Below, in pieces: positions 31,658 to 42,500 of a stretch of 64,000 nt of DNA. The stretch lies in assembly GCA_947396885.1 (NCBI GenBank), contig OX377204.1, positions 42,705,139 to 42,769,138 of the forward strand, in the 5' to 3' direction. How positions within the stretch are numbered: the first letter of the stretch is position 1; each line of letters begins with the position of its first letter. Below the pieces are notes generated by a model. It searched no databases. It had not been told where the DNA came from and was given only the letters and a program-made list of their open reading frames with translations. The position numbers and the translations under genes are program-made. This DNA is from Heligmosomoides polygyrus polygyrus (lineage: Eukaryota; Nematoda; Chromadorea; Rhabditida; Heligmosomidae).

Positions 31658-33295
31658 CGAATGATATAAATAATTATCTTGGACTGCAGTTTACTTTACT
31701 TTATATGTACTTTGAGAGTTGCTGCATTCATAGAGAAGCTTGTTTTGTTTTGAAGATGTTCAGTTTGATTTCAGAAGTGCCTAGCCTGCTTTTAAAAGCG
31801 TTCGATTTGGTTCGAAGGGTGCACAATACACACACAATATGTAGGATGTAAAAGAATGAGTTGGAAATAATACAAACAAATTTGCACAGGTTCGAAGAGA
31901 CCAGAGATAATGTCGTCTGCGGAAACTCTAAACTTTGACTTCAAGGTGAAAGTGGGCGAAGTGTTCTCTTTGCTTCGCGCAGTGTATTAGGAGACAACCC
32001 TTCGAGTGGATACCAAGGTGGATGTGATGTGCAGTGGGATTTCCTTGGACATGCTGTCGACCTATCAGTGAAGTCGTGTTTTCTTTAGGAGTAGCAGACA
32101 GGAGAGGCGAGCGTGTGTTGAAATGGAAGTGTGCGTAAAGAGAAGGAATGGAGTGTTTTCGGCCTGTCGGACATTTATCAAACAGGAAGCATTACCCCCG
32201 CAGGCGCTCACCAGGAATCGACTCAACATTTATTCCTCCAACCAACGAATACTACAGGAGCCAGCACCTCCCCTTGGGCGCCCTCGACCAGAGAGACCAT
32301 CCGCGTGAAGTCTACGAATAACAGCTGACCTCGGCAGCCGGAGGAGCCCAGTTTAAAGGCAATTCTCAGCGAATTTATCGCCGCCATCGCAGAGAGCATC
32401 ATCCAAGAGGACGTAGGGCACTCGGCATCACCAAACCATGCGACGTGGACGACCCCATCGATGACAAGGGCGACGACGGGGCGAAACGTGACGGGCATGA
32501 ATTGCGGATGGATCGGTCCAAAAATTGTGTCAGCACCGCGAATTCTCACAATCGTTTCATCGCGAAATTTAAAAAAAAATTGGAGAACCGTTACAAAACC
32601 TGGGACCTAAAAAGCATGTAAAGGCATTAAAAATGGAACCTGCAAAAAGCGGGAGGGAGGGGGGCAGAAAATTACGCAGGACTGATATTTATTTACTCAT
32701 TTAGGGCATGATGAACAGTCCAGCATACAATAGCGTTACAACACATTACAAGACAGTTATGTAAGACATACGTAAGAACAAAGAGGTAGAGGGTGAGGTG
32801 ATACTGAAGTTTTCATGCTCAGAGTAGGCAATCATCTAAAAGTAACCAACGTATTCTGAAATTTTTCATCGTGATAATATATAAGTTAACTAATAGACTA
32901 CAAGAAACGGCAAGTAAGGAAGTGTGGAAGAATTCAAGAAGCGATAAATGCTCGCTCAATATTAGTAATGAGCTTGATTTGCTACGAGTTCTTCCACTCC
33001 ATTAGACAATTTTTTTGCTAATTCGATGAACAGGATCGAGAACCATTATATTGCATTTCTGTTACTAACATAGGATTCGTTTTCGTAAAATAAAACACCC
33101 CTATGAGTGAAATAAATAAATAAATAATAAATAAATAAGTGCGAACACTTTTTCACAAAGATCGTGGAAAATGACAAAACGGTCACACAATAAGAAGCCC
33201 TTAAAAACTTTACATAATTTTTGGATGTCGCTTCTGTTGGGACCCTAGAGTTTTAAAGGAAGTTGGTGACGCACTTTTTGAATTGTTCCACATTA
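31658..33295. other. Ambiguous frames on both strands, no assignable gene
   Basis: At 31913 an ATG begins MSSAETLNFDFKVKVGEVFS, interrupted by TAG after about 26 codons and continuing TTLRVDTKVDVMCSGISLDM, which looks like a decayed coding sequence. At 32223-32549 the minus strand is open (GPIHPQFMPVTFRPVVALVI), while plus-strand frames there are also open. A gag-like or host exon origin cannot be decided. An AAAT run lies at 33106-33140. Confidence 0.3.
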
Positions 33296-34084
33296 TCAAA
33301 CTTCGCGCATTGTAGATGGATGGGTAGCGAACGAATTAGGTGGTAGTCTGTTTGCACGGTGGGTGGGCCAGTACTCGACATCCCAGACTTTCGAGTTTTT
33401 TCTGGTTTCCTTCACAATGCGTGGACGAGCAGTGCTCAGACCTTGGTGCGACAGCAACGCGATCCAAGTGCATGCAGCAGACTTTAGCAGCAGCGATATC
33501 TCGTTGGAAGAGTTTGTTGGTCGCATCTCCCAATGAGTGACTAACGTTTTGCAGCTCCAATCAACACTCACCGTTGTGACATTGTTTGACACATTATGAG
33601 CAAGCAATTAAATTTTGGTGAGAGATATACAAAAATTCGATTCTTTGCTCATAATATGCCTAATATCCAGGACAAATCTGCAACTAAACTGACCAATGCC
33701 TTCTGAGTTTGGAGTTCTGGCTTTGAAGTTGGCATCCCAAATTCTCCATGTCCTAACCACTGCGTCTCTGTGCGCGATTTGCGTAAAGAATCCATTTTTC
33801 TGCACCAGTATACAAGTGGCCGAGAGAAATTTCAACGGTCAAAAGTCAAGAGTTTATGCACGCGTCTCTTTGCACTTGAAGCTGTTGACCGCTCAGGGCA
33901 TGAGTTGCGCCGTATTCCCATGCATTTCCAAGACGCTGTAGATGATTAGCCACTGTATAAAGATGGCAGAGATTTCCTCTGCCAGCTCACGGGTGTCACC
34001 ACGGGGCTTCTCTTCAATCAGCTTGAAAAGGCGCTCGTCATTCACTGCAACATTCGACCACACTGTGATTTGCCGCTCTAGTCA
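33296..34084 (-). pseudogene. mariner transposase relic M6
   Basis: Minus strand from about 34080 down. A linker-like stretch (EEKPRGDTRELAEEISAI, then NHLQRLGNAWEYG) precedes LYTGAEKWILYANRAQRR, where the first Asp is Ala. A degraded second block follows (TARPRIVKETRK in one frame, KLESLGCRVLAHPP in another) in which the second Asp is lost. No terminal repeats were found, and the RTE fragment starting at 34145 abuts its 5' end. Confidence 0.65.
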
Positions 34085-34144
34085 ATGTCGGCAGCTTTGA
34101 ACTTCCGGAATCAATCTTTTGCCGAATCGTACAAGGCAGTTGAA

Positions 34145-34890
34145 GGCGGCGATGTCCGTTCCTCCACGTGGTTTCACTGGAAACTGCCCGCTTTGCGAGC
34201 TAAGCCGAACACGACATTCAAATGCGGGCGACAGGCCCTTGTGACCTACGAAGACCCATGTCACATCACACGGTTCATGACAGTGCAAGTTTTTCAGGAT
34301 AGTGCTACGGCGTCCGTGGGAGCCGACGCGCACTTGCAAAGCCCGGCGAGTGTGAGAAGTATGCGAGAGTTCCTGATGCCAGGACGGCATCAGGGGGCAA
34401 CTGGGCTAGTCCGAAAGTCCCGTAACGTAGTGGATACGTTGACGAGCCGCTCGTGCAAGTTGGTTGAAGCACTGGAGCGTGAAAAGTTGATTTCTGTGCG
34501 GTGCAGAAGACGAGGTGGTACTGCCGCAAGTCAATGGACATAGGACGCGGCTTCAAGGTCATTCTATGTGGAAGCCCCAGGACCATCAGTGGAGTTGGAG
34601 TCATCGTCTCCGAACGATTTCGTAACTCGATTCTAAGCGTCGAGCGCTTTGACGATCGATTGATGAAGATAGTTGCCGCCGCTAAGGAGCGACTCTATCA
34701 CAGCTTCTCTGCGTATGCTCCGCAGACTGGCTGCTACGATCAAGGAGCCTGCTTGATGAGGTACCGTCGAAAGATGTAATCATAGTCGCTGGTGACCTTA
34801 ATGGACACGTAGGTGCTACGAAAGACGGGCACAGCTGTCGTGGTGGTTTCGGATACAGAACACGAAACGCCGATGGTGAGCGTATCCTTG
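34145..34890 (+). mobile_element. RTE retrotransposon, 5' fragment
   Basis: Starts at the same base context (GGCGGCGATGTCCGTTCC) as the two longer copies. It covers the untranslated leader and part of the endonuclease (FRNSILSVERFDDRLMKIVA; then VIIVAGDLNGHVGATKDG-like sequence near 34776-34830, frame broken). It stops at CGTATCCTTG. Loss of the 3' end is the opposite of the 5' truncation usual for LINEs, so a later deletion removed it. Confidence 0.8.
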
Positions 34891-35016
34891 TTATTGTAAT
34901 GTAGTTGTTTCTATGTTGTTGAAGAGCTATGAAGGTAGTGATTTTAATTTTGGTGAATAACGATGTAGTAATTATTTAAATAATTTTACGGATAGATTTA
35001 CACCTAATTTTATTGT

Positions 35017-36716
35017 CCACGGTATGTAGTGTACCACACTGACATTATGACCTTATTTGAACCTGGATGATACGATATAAACACAAAAATAAACGCGCAA
35101 AGCAACACCGCTCACAATACATTCGATTGGCCATTGAAAAGAACGGGTGATTTTTGTTTGCGTATAGAATAGAGAGTATTCTATGTCTTGACCGTCTTCG
35201 TTAGGCATTGACGGTGTGTCTGCCAGCATTACTGTATTTCACGACTCCAAGCATCGAGGAGAAATTGGAAAAATCGGATAAAAAAGTTTTTTATTTTTAT
35301 TTATTCATTTCCTTATTATTTTTATTTTGTTTTTTATTTCTCATACTTTATCATTATCTATTTATTATTTATTTTTATATTTTAAATTAATTAATTAGTT
35401 AATGTATTCATGTTTGATTTTTTTCGACCCCATTCGAACTTTGGAGAGAAAGCATCTGTCTTTTTCATCCTCAACCAACCATATTGCTAGTGATCTCACG
35501 GCTGTCACATACAGCAATCTCCTCACTGCTACAAGAAGACCTAATACTACCCACATCGTCGTCATCCTCCGGCGACCAGTCTACGCGCTTCGTTCAATTC
35601 AAGCTAACATCACGGATCAGAGGACAGGGGGCTTTTCTTCGCAGTTTCTCGGTAGCATTCAAGAACCTGCTCCAACTTCAAAATGGATAATATTCTTTAT
35701 GTTGACCGTCCTCGTTACGCATTGACGGTGGGTTTGTCAGCACTACTGCACTTCATGCCCAAAAGTATAGGAGAGATTGAAAAAAGGATATAAAGGATAC
35801 AAAGGATTTATATTCATTTTTGCTACTGCACTTCATGTCCAAAAGTAGAGGACAAGTTGAAAAAGGATAAAAGATCAGTCTTTATTTTTCACTTACTATT
35901 GTTTCCATATTATTTTTATTTATTATGTATTAATTATTTATTATTATTTATGTTTATATTTTCAATTAATTAATTGAGGAGATCGCCATGGGAGATGCGT
36001 TTCGGGGCATATTTTTCAAAATGCAATGCATGGGGATATTGACTGTGCTGATGAGGGTAAAACACTGCAGGAAGTTTCTTGTTTGATGCTTATTCCATTG
36101 ACGTTTTCTGATCGGTGAGATCTCATTGTTAGCTTGAATTGAGCGAAGCGCGTAGACTGGTCGCTGGAGGATGACGACGATGTGGGCAGTATTACGTCTT
36201 CTTGTACAGTGAGGAGATTGCTGTATGGGACGGCCGTGAGATCACTAGCAATATTGTTGGTTGAGGATGAAAAAGACAGATGCTTTCTCTCCAGAGTTCG
36301 AATGTGGGTCGAAAAAAAATCAAACATGAATACATTAACTAATTAATTAATTAAAAATGTAAATATAAATAATAAATAAATAATGATGAAGTATAATAAA
36401 GAAAAACAAAATTAAAATAAGAAGGAAATGAATAAATAGAAACAAAAAATCTTTTTTATCCGATTTTTCCAATTTCTCCTCGATCCTTGGAGTCGTGAAG
36501 TACAATAATGTTGACAGACCTGCCGTCAATGCCTAACGAAGACGGTCAAGACATAGAATACTTTCTATTTTATACGCAAACGAAAATCACCTGTTCTTCT
36601 CAATGGCCAATCGAATGCATTATGAACGCTGTTGCTTTGCGCGTTTATTTTTGTGTTTATATCGTATCATCAAGGTTAAAATAAGGTTATAATGTCAGTG
36701 TGGTACGCTACCGTGG
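35017..36716. repeat. 1.7-kb fold-back element
   Basis: Inverted arms of about 590 bp (35017-35610 and 36120-36716), alike at roughly nine bases in ten by eye, begin CCACGGTA and continue GTACCACACTGACATTAT. The spacer is about 500 bp. Parts of the arms are very AT-rich (35290-35400 and its mirror). No transposase was seen. Confidence 0.85.
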
Positions 36717-36890
36717 CCAAGTTACACTTTACATCGACAAAAGGGGATCGGGCAAGCCCAGTAATGCAGAATAGCGGCCCCAGGATCCGAACACCTGACC
36801 CCTTCCCGGGAACCCGCCAACTTATCCACTCGCCCATCCATCCCTGCCTGATTGGTGGGGAGCGACGCACCTCAATCTTCCACCTCGGTC
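36716..36890 (-). mobile_element. SINE-like unit with tRNA promoter boxes
   Basis: On the minus strand an A-box-like TGGATAAGTTGG (36828-36817) and a B-box-like GGTGTTCGGATCC (36795-36783) have tRNA spacing and are followed by a GC-rich then plain tail. Only one copy is visible, directly abutting the fold-back element's end. A SINE or tRNA pseudogene is inferred. Confidence 0.4.
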
Positions 36891-37014
36891 ACTGTACAGC
36901 TAACAAGCAAATTGAGAGAGTATCCGCTATCGTTCCAGCCCCAAACCTTTTAGAGGTTAGATTGTAACCACCACATCACAGTTCCAGATGTCTCATTTGC
37001 TTAATCGGCCCGCA

Positions 37015-37731
37015 CTGAAGTGCAACTGTTTTTTGCAATTTTTGACCTACCCAGATGTCCGCGGGAAATTTGAAAACCACTTCGGTGCTTCTCTTACAGT
37101 CCCCTACAACCCTCAACATGTCACTATTAAAATTGCCACGGGACGCTCATTGACCTCCCTTGTCAGATAGGAAGACAAAACTGGTGTTTGTTGATCCAGA
37201 AGTGAAGGTCAATAAGAAAATATACTTGAAATCGACCCCGGAAAAAGTTTTAAGGGAGGGTCTATTCCTCACTTCGGAAACAAGCCATGGTGCTTTCACC
37301 AATACTCGGCTCCTGCACAAGTCAAGTGTCGGCCTGCAGTGGTGTCAACGCGACCTTCTAGATTTAATCAGAAGATGAATCACCATCAAATTCACCAGAT
37401 CTGAACCCACTTGACTGTTCGGTCTGGTCAGTTTTAGAGTACAAAATTTCAGCCACAAAATACAAGAACATGGATTCTCTCAAAGCTGCACTCACGAAAG
37501 CGTGGAAGGTTATCGATGATGAATATCTGCGTGCCACCTGCGACGCCTTCGCAACTCTTCTGAGAGCCTGCATACGCGCAAGAGGAGGGCACTTCGAATA
37601 AAGATTGCAGTTTTTGATTGCTAAGGACCTTTGTAAAGATTGCGAAGTGCTTTCTCTGTTTTGAATTGTATGCGTTAGCATGGCACTCCGATTATTTGAG
37701 GCCCATAATTAATGCGCACCCTGCAAATCGC
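37015..37731 (+). pseudogene. Tc1/mariner transposase relic, C-terminal half
   Basis: The plus strand shows LVFVDPEVKVNKKIYLKSTP, then after frameshifts CFHQYSAPAQ, where the catalytic Asp of QQDxAPAH is Tyr, and SPDLNPLDCSVWSVLE with the last Asp kept. It ends with EYLRATCDAFATLLRACIRA. The right end TGCGCACCCTG resembles the terminal repeat of the 47.7 and 48.9 kb elements. The N-terminal part and left end were not found. Confidence 0.7.
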
Positions 37732-39386
37732 GGTTTTGTTCGGTTGATAGCCTAGACATTGTTTGATTTGATTTAAACAACAACTGCACTGGTTCCTGCG
37801 TTGATGAATGTGGCCCCTGCTGACTATCAATCGCCGAGCAGGCGCCGAACGTACAATCACGGTGTTGTGGTGACCGATGGTGGCAGATGTACTGGCCACT
37901 TCCAGCACGGGTCTTGACTCCACATTGTCACAAAATTTTGAAGACTCGCGATCAGTCAAGATACGTCCGATTCCTAATGCAAGCATTGAGGTAGAGCATT
38001 CCACAGCTCACGGCATACCGCCGCATCCGTATTCGTAACATTGGCGGAAGGTGTGGAAGTGAGAGGACCATGAGCGCTATTTACTCGTTATTCTATTCAC
38101 ATACAAACAGTACTCGTAAGACGTGGCAGAACATGAGTGAAAAGAATGGGTGCTTCTCCTGCAAAGGTTAAGTGGATGGTTGGTTGACAATAGATGGGTA
38201 ATGAAGGTTTCCTGCTGCGGAGAGAGATTTTCGCGGCCAATTCTTCTAGTCCATGTTCCTTGTATTTCAACGTACTTCGCCGAGCCAGTTCTATTCCGAG
38301 TTTCTGGTCATAAAAGTGACCCATCATTCTAGTACCGGCTTCGTGGGAGTGGAGCGCCGCAATTCTGAAACATGTGGATCTTGGCCGGTGTCTTGAACCA
38401 TGTTGAGCGTTTTTTGCTGGACCAGAGATGATCAAGTTCATGTTTACGCCAGTTTTATAGTTCAGCCACTGCCAACTTTTTCGATCGACACTTGAGAGTC
38501 AGCGATGGTTTAAATGTGGTTTTGAGTAAGAGTCCCAACTGGTATAGACGACACACGCTCCACCACATCTGATACAGTGTGTTAGAGCAAGTGAAGCGGA
38601 GAAGCAGACGGATGAGAATTTTTACACGTTCATGGATACCTAGCCTCTCACAAGTAAACCGGGAAGGCCATCGCCTGCTTAAACGCTTAGTTTAGCGCTA
38701 TTACGTCTGCACTCTAGGCAGCAAAGTTTCCAAGCCGGTGATTTTTCCGCAGCAACTTTTTTACAACGCTCAGATTCTTCCTTAATAAACGAGAGTAGGC
38801 CACCATTGAAGACGATCGTCTAGTCAAAACTGTGATAGTCTGGTGCAGAAGGGTCACCATTTCTCGATTAAAATGAATGGTGCGTCATCTCTTATGTCTG
38901 CTGAGCAACTATGTATACTCGAATTGCGCAACACGAGTTCATGACAAACTTGCGTTTCACAGCTCACTGAGATAAACTTACTCTATAACGCATAATATCC
39001 TTCAGATGAGTCTATAAAATGCCAGTCTTCGAGAGGCAGAAGGACGTCCCAACAGCCAGAGATTGGTGTCTTGCAGAATTTCTGAGTCTCTCGCCACCTA
39101 AACAATAGGCGTACAAATTGAGTCGGATTGCAGATAAGGAGAGACGAGCGTTTTGGAAGGTTTTATCAGAAGTAGCAATCCACGCCCCGACAATCAGTAG
39201 AAAAACAGAAGATGAGATCAAGCAGTCGAAATTCAGGGAGCGCGTGATTCCAGGTACAACAATTTTCTCAAAAAGATACTTTTCAAGATGAGCGCAACCC
39301 AATCAGCGGTCCTGCTAGCTGATTTTCCCCGCAATAAAGAAAGAAAGAAAACGCAGGAAATAGAACTGAAAAGTACGAAAACCCAC
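37732..39386. other. No gene confidently recognised
   Basis: Minus-strand frames of 109 codons (37675-38004) and 114 codons (38097-38441, with YDQKLGIELARRSTLKYKEH) are protein-like but have no identified family or intron borders. Confidence 0.35.
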
Positions 39387-39589
39387 GGCTTAAGGCAATG
39401 ACCGAGGATTTGCTGAGTTCGATAGTGGAACTCGGCTCCGGCGGGAAACACCTGCTTGGCTTGATGGAGCATAGCTTCTCGAACCTTGTTGTCGTCATCC
39501 ACAAATGGAAACAAGTCGACATCTGCAGTGCTTTCAGTGCTGACGTGGTTGTAGCGCTGGTGAAGAAGGGCGGCTTCGGATGGATGAAT
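39387..39589 (-). CDS. GT92 gene, C-terminal exon
   Basis: The acceptor CATTTTAG is followed by 67 codons and two bases, ending at CC|GTGGGT. It contains VDLFPFVDDDNKVREAMLHQ and AEFHYRTQQILGHCLKP. A following exon from 39311 (TADWVALILK, acceptor CTAGCAG, 75-bp intron) fits by phase but is unproven. A small upstream piece (ILTACWLVHLYRTKK, ending at GTATGT) could be a further exon. Confidence 0.75.
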
Positions 39590-42500
39590 CTAAAATGGCG
39601 ATTCGGAAACATCGAAGGAGAACACTTTACAACGGACATACTTTTTTTGTACGATATAAGTGGACGAGCCAACAAGCGGTGAGGATACTTTTAAAAATTG
39701 CAAAAACGTTTACACTCTTCGAATATCAATTATTATCATCATTAAGGCTGCGAGAACGTGTTCAGAGCTAAATGGAAGGAAAAAGAAATCGAAAATTTCC
39801 TGATGTGGGAAGGGGTTGTGCAAGTGCGTGCGTTCGGCTTGCCAAGAAATAAATTTAATTCACAAGTAATCTATTTTAAATCTGCGCTTTCGGTCCCTGA
39901 AAACGTTAGGAAAAGTGATTGCAAAGGAATGGTACTATGCATGTTCTATAGCTCACGGTGAGTTTTGTCATCAACCATATTTAAATATTTTTTCCTTTAA
40001 TAGGGCGCGTGTGGCGCAGTCGGAGGAGGCGGCGGCTGTCGCCTGCACCCGATACCAGCGTGCTGGTTCGAATCTCCCGCCCAAGCCAACCAAGCCTTCC
40101 ATCCCTCCGTGGTCGGTGAATTGGTCCCAGACTTGTCTGGGAAGGATGAAGCACTGACTTGCTCATCGGCTGGCCACCGCAAGTCATTGTTTGGCCAAAT
40201 ACGCATTCAAATCGCCTCCACGACATCCCGTAGAAGTGGAATGCGTGGCGCATCCCGGATGGGATTGAACCCGTCCTTTGTCCTTTTTATCCTTTATGCT
40301 TTAATGTTCCATTTTTTTCAGACTGCACCTAGGGTTTGTCGCAAATCTCGTTATTCGTATCTTCCTTTCTATGTTCTATCTATGTCAGGTATCACTCTCG
40401 CATCTCATCAGCCAGCACAGCTTAAATGTTTACATACTCTGCCACTCTTCTCGTCTCCTTCATTTCAGTTCCACCGAGAGCATCTAACCATAAGTAGACC
40501 AAGGTAAGGGTATCGTATCTACTAAGCTGGTATTCGGAGCCCGAAATAACGACTTGAAGGAGCTGCAGTGTCGGCAGAAGCTGCCGCTTCTGCGCCTGAT
40601 ACTGATAGTTCTCCATTTGTGCTGTTTGATTTTTTCTTCAACTCCGCTTACTGTGCTCGAGTAGTGTTCGTGCGATTTGATGAGTTGAGTGACCGATAAT
40701 AAGCATGATGTAAACAAAGCGGTGTGAATTTAGCAGCAGAAGAATCCTCGCCTCTTCCGAATCCCTCGTTCAAATCCTTGATAACTTACCAGGGAAGGGT
40801 CTCAGGCGTAGGTCTGAACGGGGGAAATGGATAGTACTGCGAGAATCTCCACCCTTCACGTAGTAGCAAAACATGTTTCATTTTTGCTGAGTCCTTGAAC
40901 CAAAAGGGCTACGGGCCCTCTAAGTTGGGTACAGTATTGCACCGTCAGCGCGTGCGCACGTGCGTACGTGCGCATGGGACGCAGCGAAAGGCATGCCGCA
41001 AGCAAATCGGTGGCTCGGCAGGGTGTGACTCTGCTTCACATGTGCTAGAGCAAGTGTTCGACTCCCGGGCTACGCACTACTTTCGCATTTTTCATGACAG
41101 CTGCCTCCTTTACCAGTTTGCTTCCCACACATATCCTAACCCTTTTTTCACTCTAAATTGTCAGGTAAGGGTCAGATCCGTGATCAACACCCCAGATAAC
41201 CCCGCGTGGGGGACGTTCTGCCTGATAGCGGGGCGGGCAAAGAGGCGGGACAGTGCCTGCGGAGCCAATTAGCATCGACTCGCGCCGTGACACCCGCCGC
41301 TTCGCGCTCAGCCAGACAGCCCTCGCCGCGGAGACGATGCTGAACCAACCAACTACAGGAGCCTGTAGGTCGACCATATTTGGTGTGACTACTATCGATA
41401 GAGGGATAGGAGGCTGAGACGGCTTGTACTGGCAGTTCAGAATATGGGAGTGGTCTGAACCCCACCATCTTCTGTATCAGTATTTCAAGCTCTATCGAAT
41501 GAGCCAGGAAGGAATCTTGCCTCAATAACCCTTAAAGCGAATTTTTTCAGGGACTGTTTATTTTCGCTAAATGTTAGTTTTTATTTATATCAGAATTAAC
41601 TACGAGGCATGCTTCCAGGCTACCGATGTGAACTCTACCATCTCATGTATCAGAATTTCGAGCTCTATCAAATGACCCAGGAATTATCCTGTCTGAATAA
41701 TTTATGAGGCGACTTTTTAGGTGTTGTTTATTTTCGTTAAATATCAGTTTTTATTTATATCAGAATTAATTGCGAGGCATGCTTCCATACTACTGATGTA
41801 AACCCTACCACCTCCTGTACTAGAATTTCGAGCTCTATCGAATGTTTCAGAAAAGAATCCTGCCTCAATAACCCTTAAAGGGAATTTTTTCAAGCACTGT
41901 TTATTTTCGGTAAATATCGATTTTTATTCACATATGCGAGATTAAATGCTGCCTCCATGCTAAAATTGCACGAGGATTCCAATTGGATAGACGAGAGATC
42001 TTTTAACAGAAGTTTGAAGTGATAGTTTTAACATGGCATCTCCTTAGCATTTCGTAACTGATTTCACTATGGAGCTTTTTAATGCGAACATCATATACAT
42101 ATTTCGAGACCAAGACTGGATAGGTGGTTTATCAAGTCTAATGTTCACCGAGAATAAATTTTATCACGCAATACCTCAAATTGCCCGTCCAGTCGTTTGA
42201 GGGTCCTAGCAGTATTTTGACCTCGCGTCCCACAGGCAATGTACCTACATAGCCAATGTCACCACCAATTAACGAGCTAAGAAATGCTCATGAAATACTT
42301 TGAGAAAACTGGAGCATTTCGGTGTTCTTAGAAGGTCTAACGACTATCAAATCGAACTCGGGCAGTTTCAGACTGTGAACATGTTCTACGCATTGAAGGA
42401 TCGTAATGTCGTTTTCAAAAAGGTTGAGCACTTGTGGTGCTCTTAAAAGGTCTCTCGTCTATCTATTTATATTCCTCGCACACTTTCAGCCTGGAAGCAT

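Noticed and set aside
40003..40075. Functional tRNA-Leu or tRNA-Ser gene
   Set aside because: The T stem is degenerate and the unit continues into a repeated body and tail shared with 1288-1585, so it is a SINE head.
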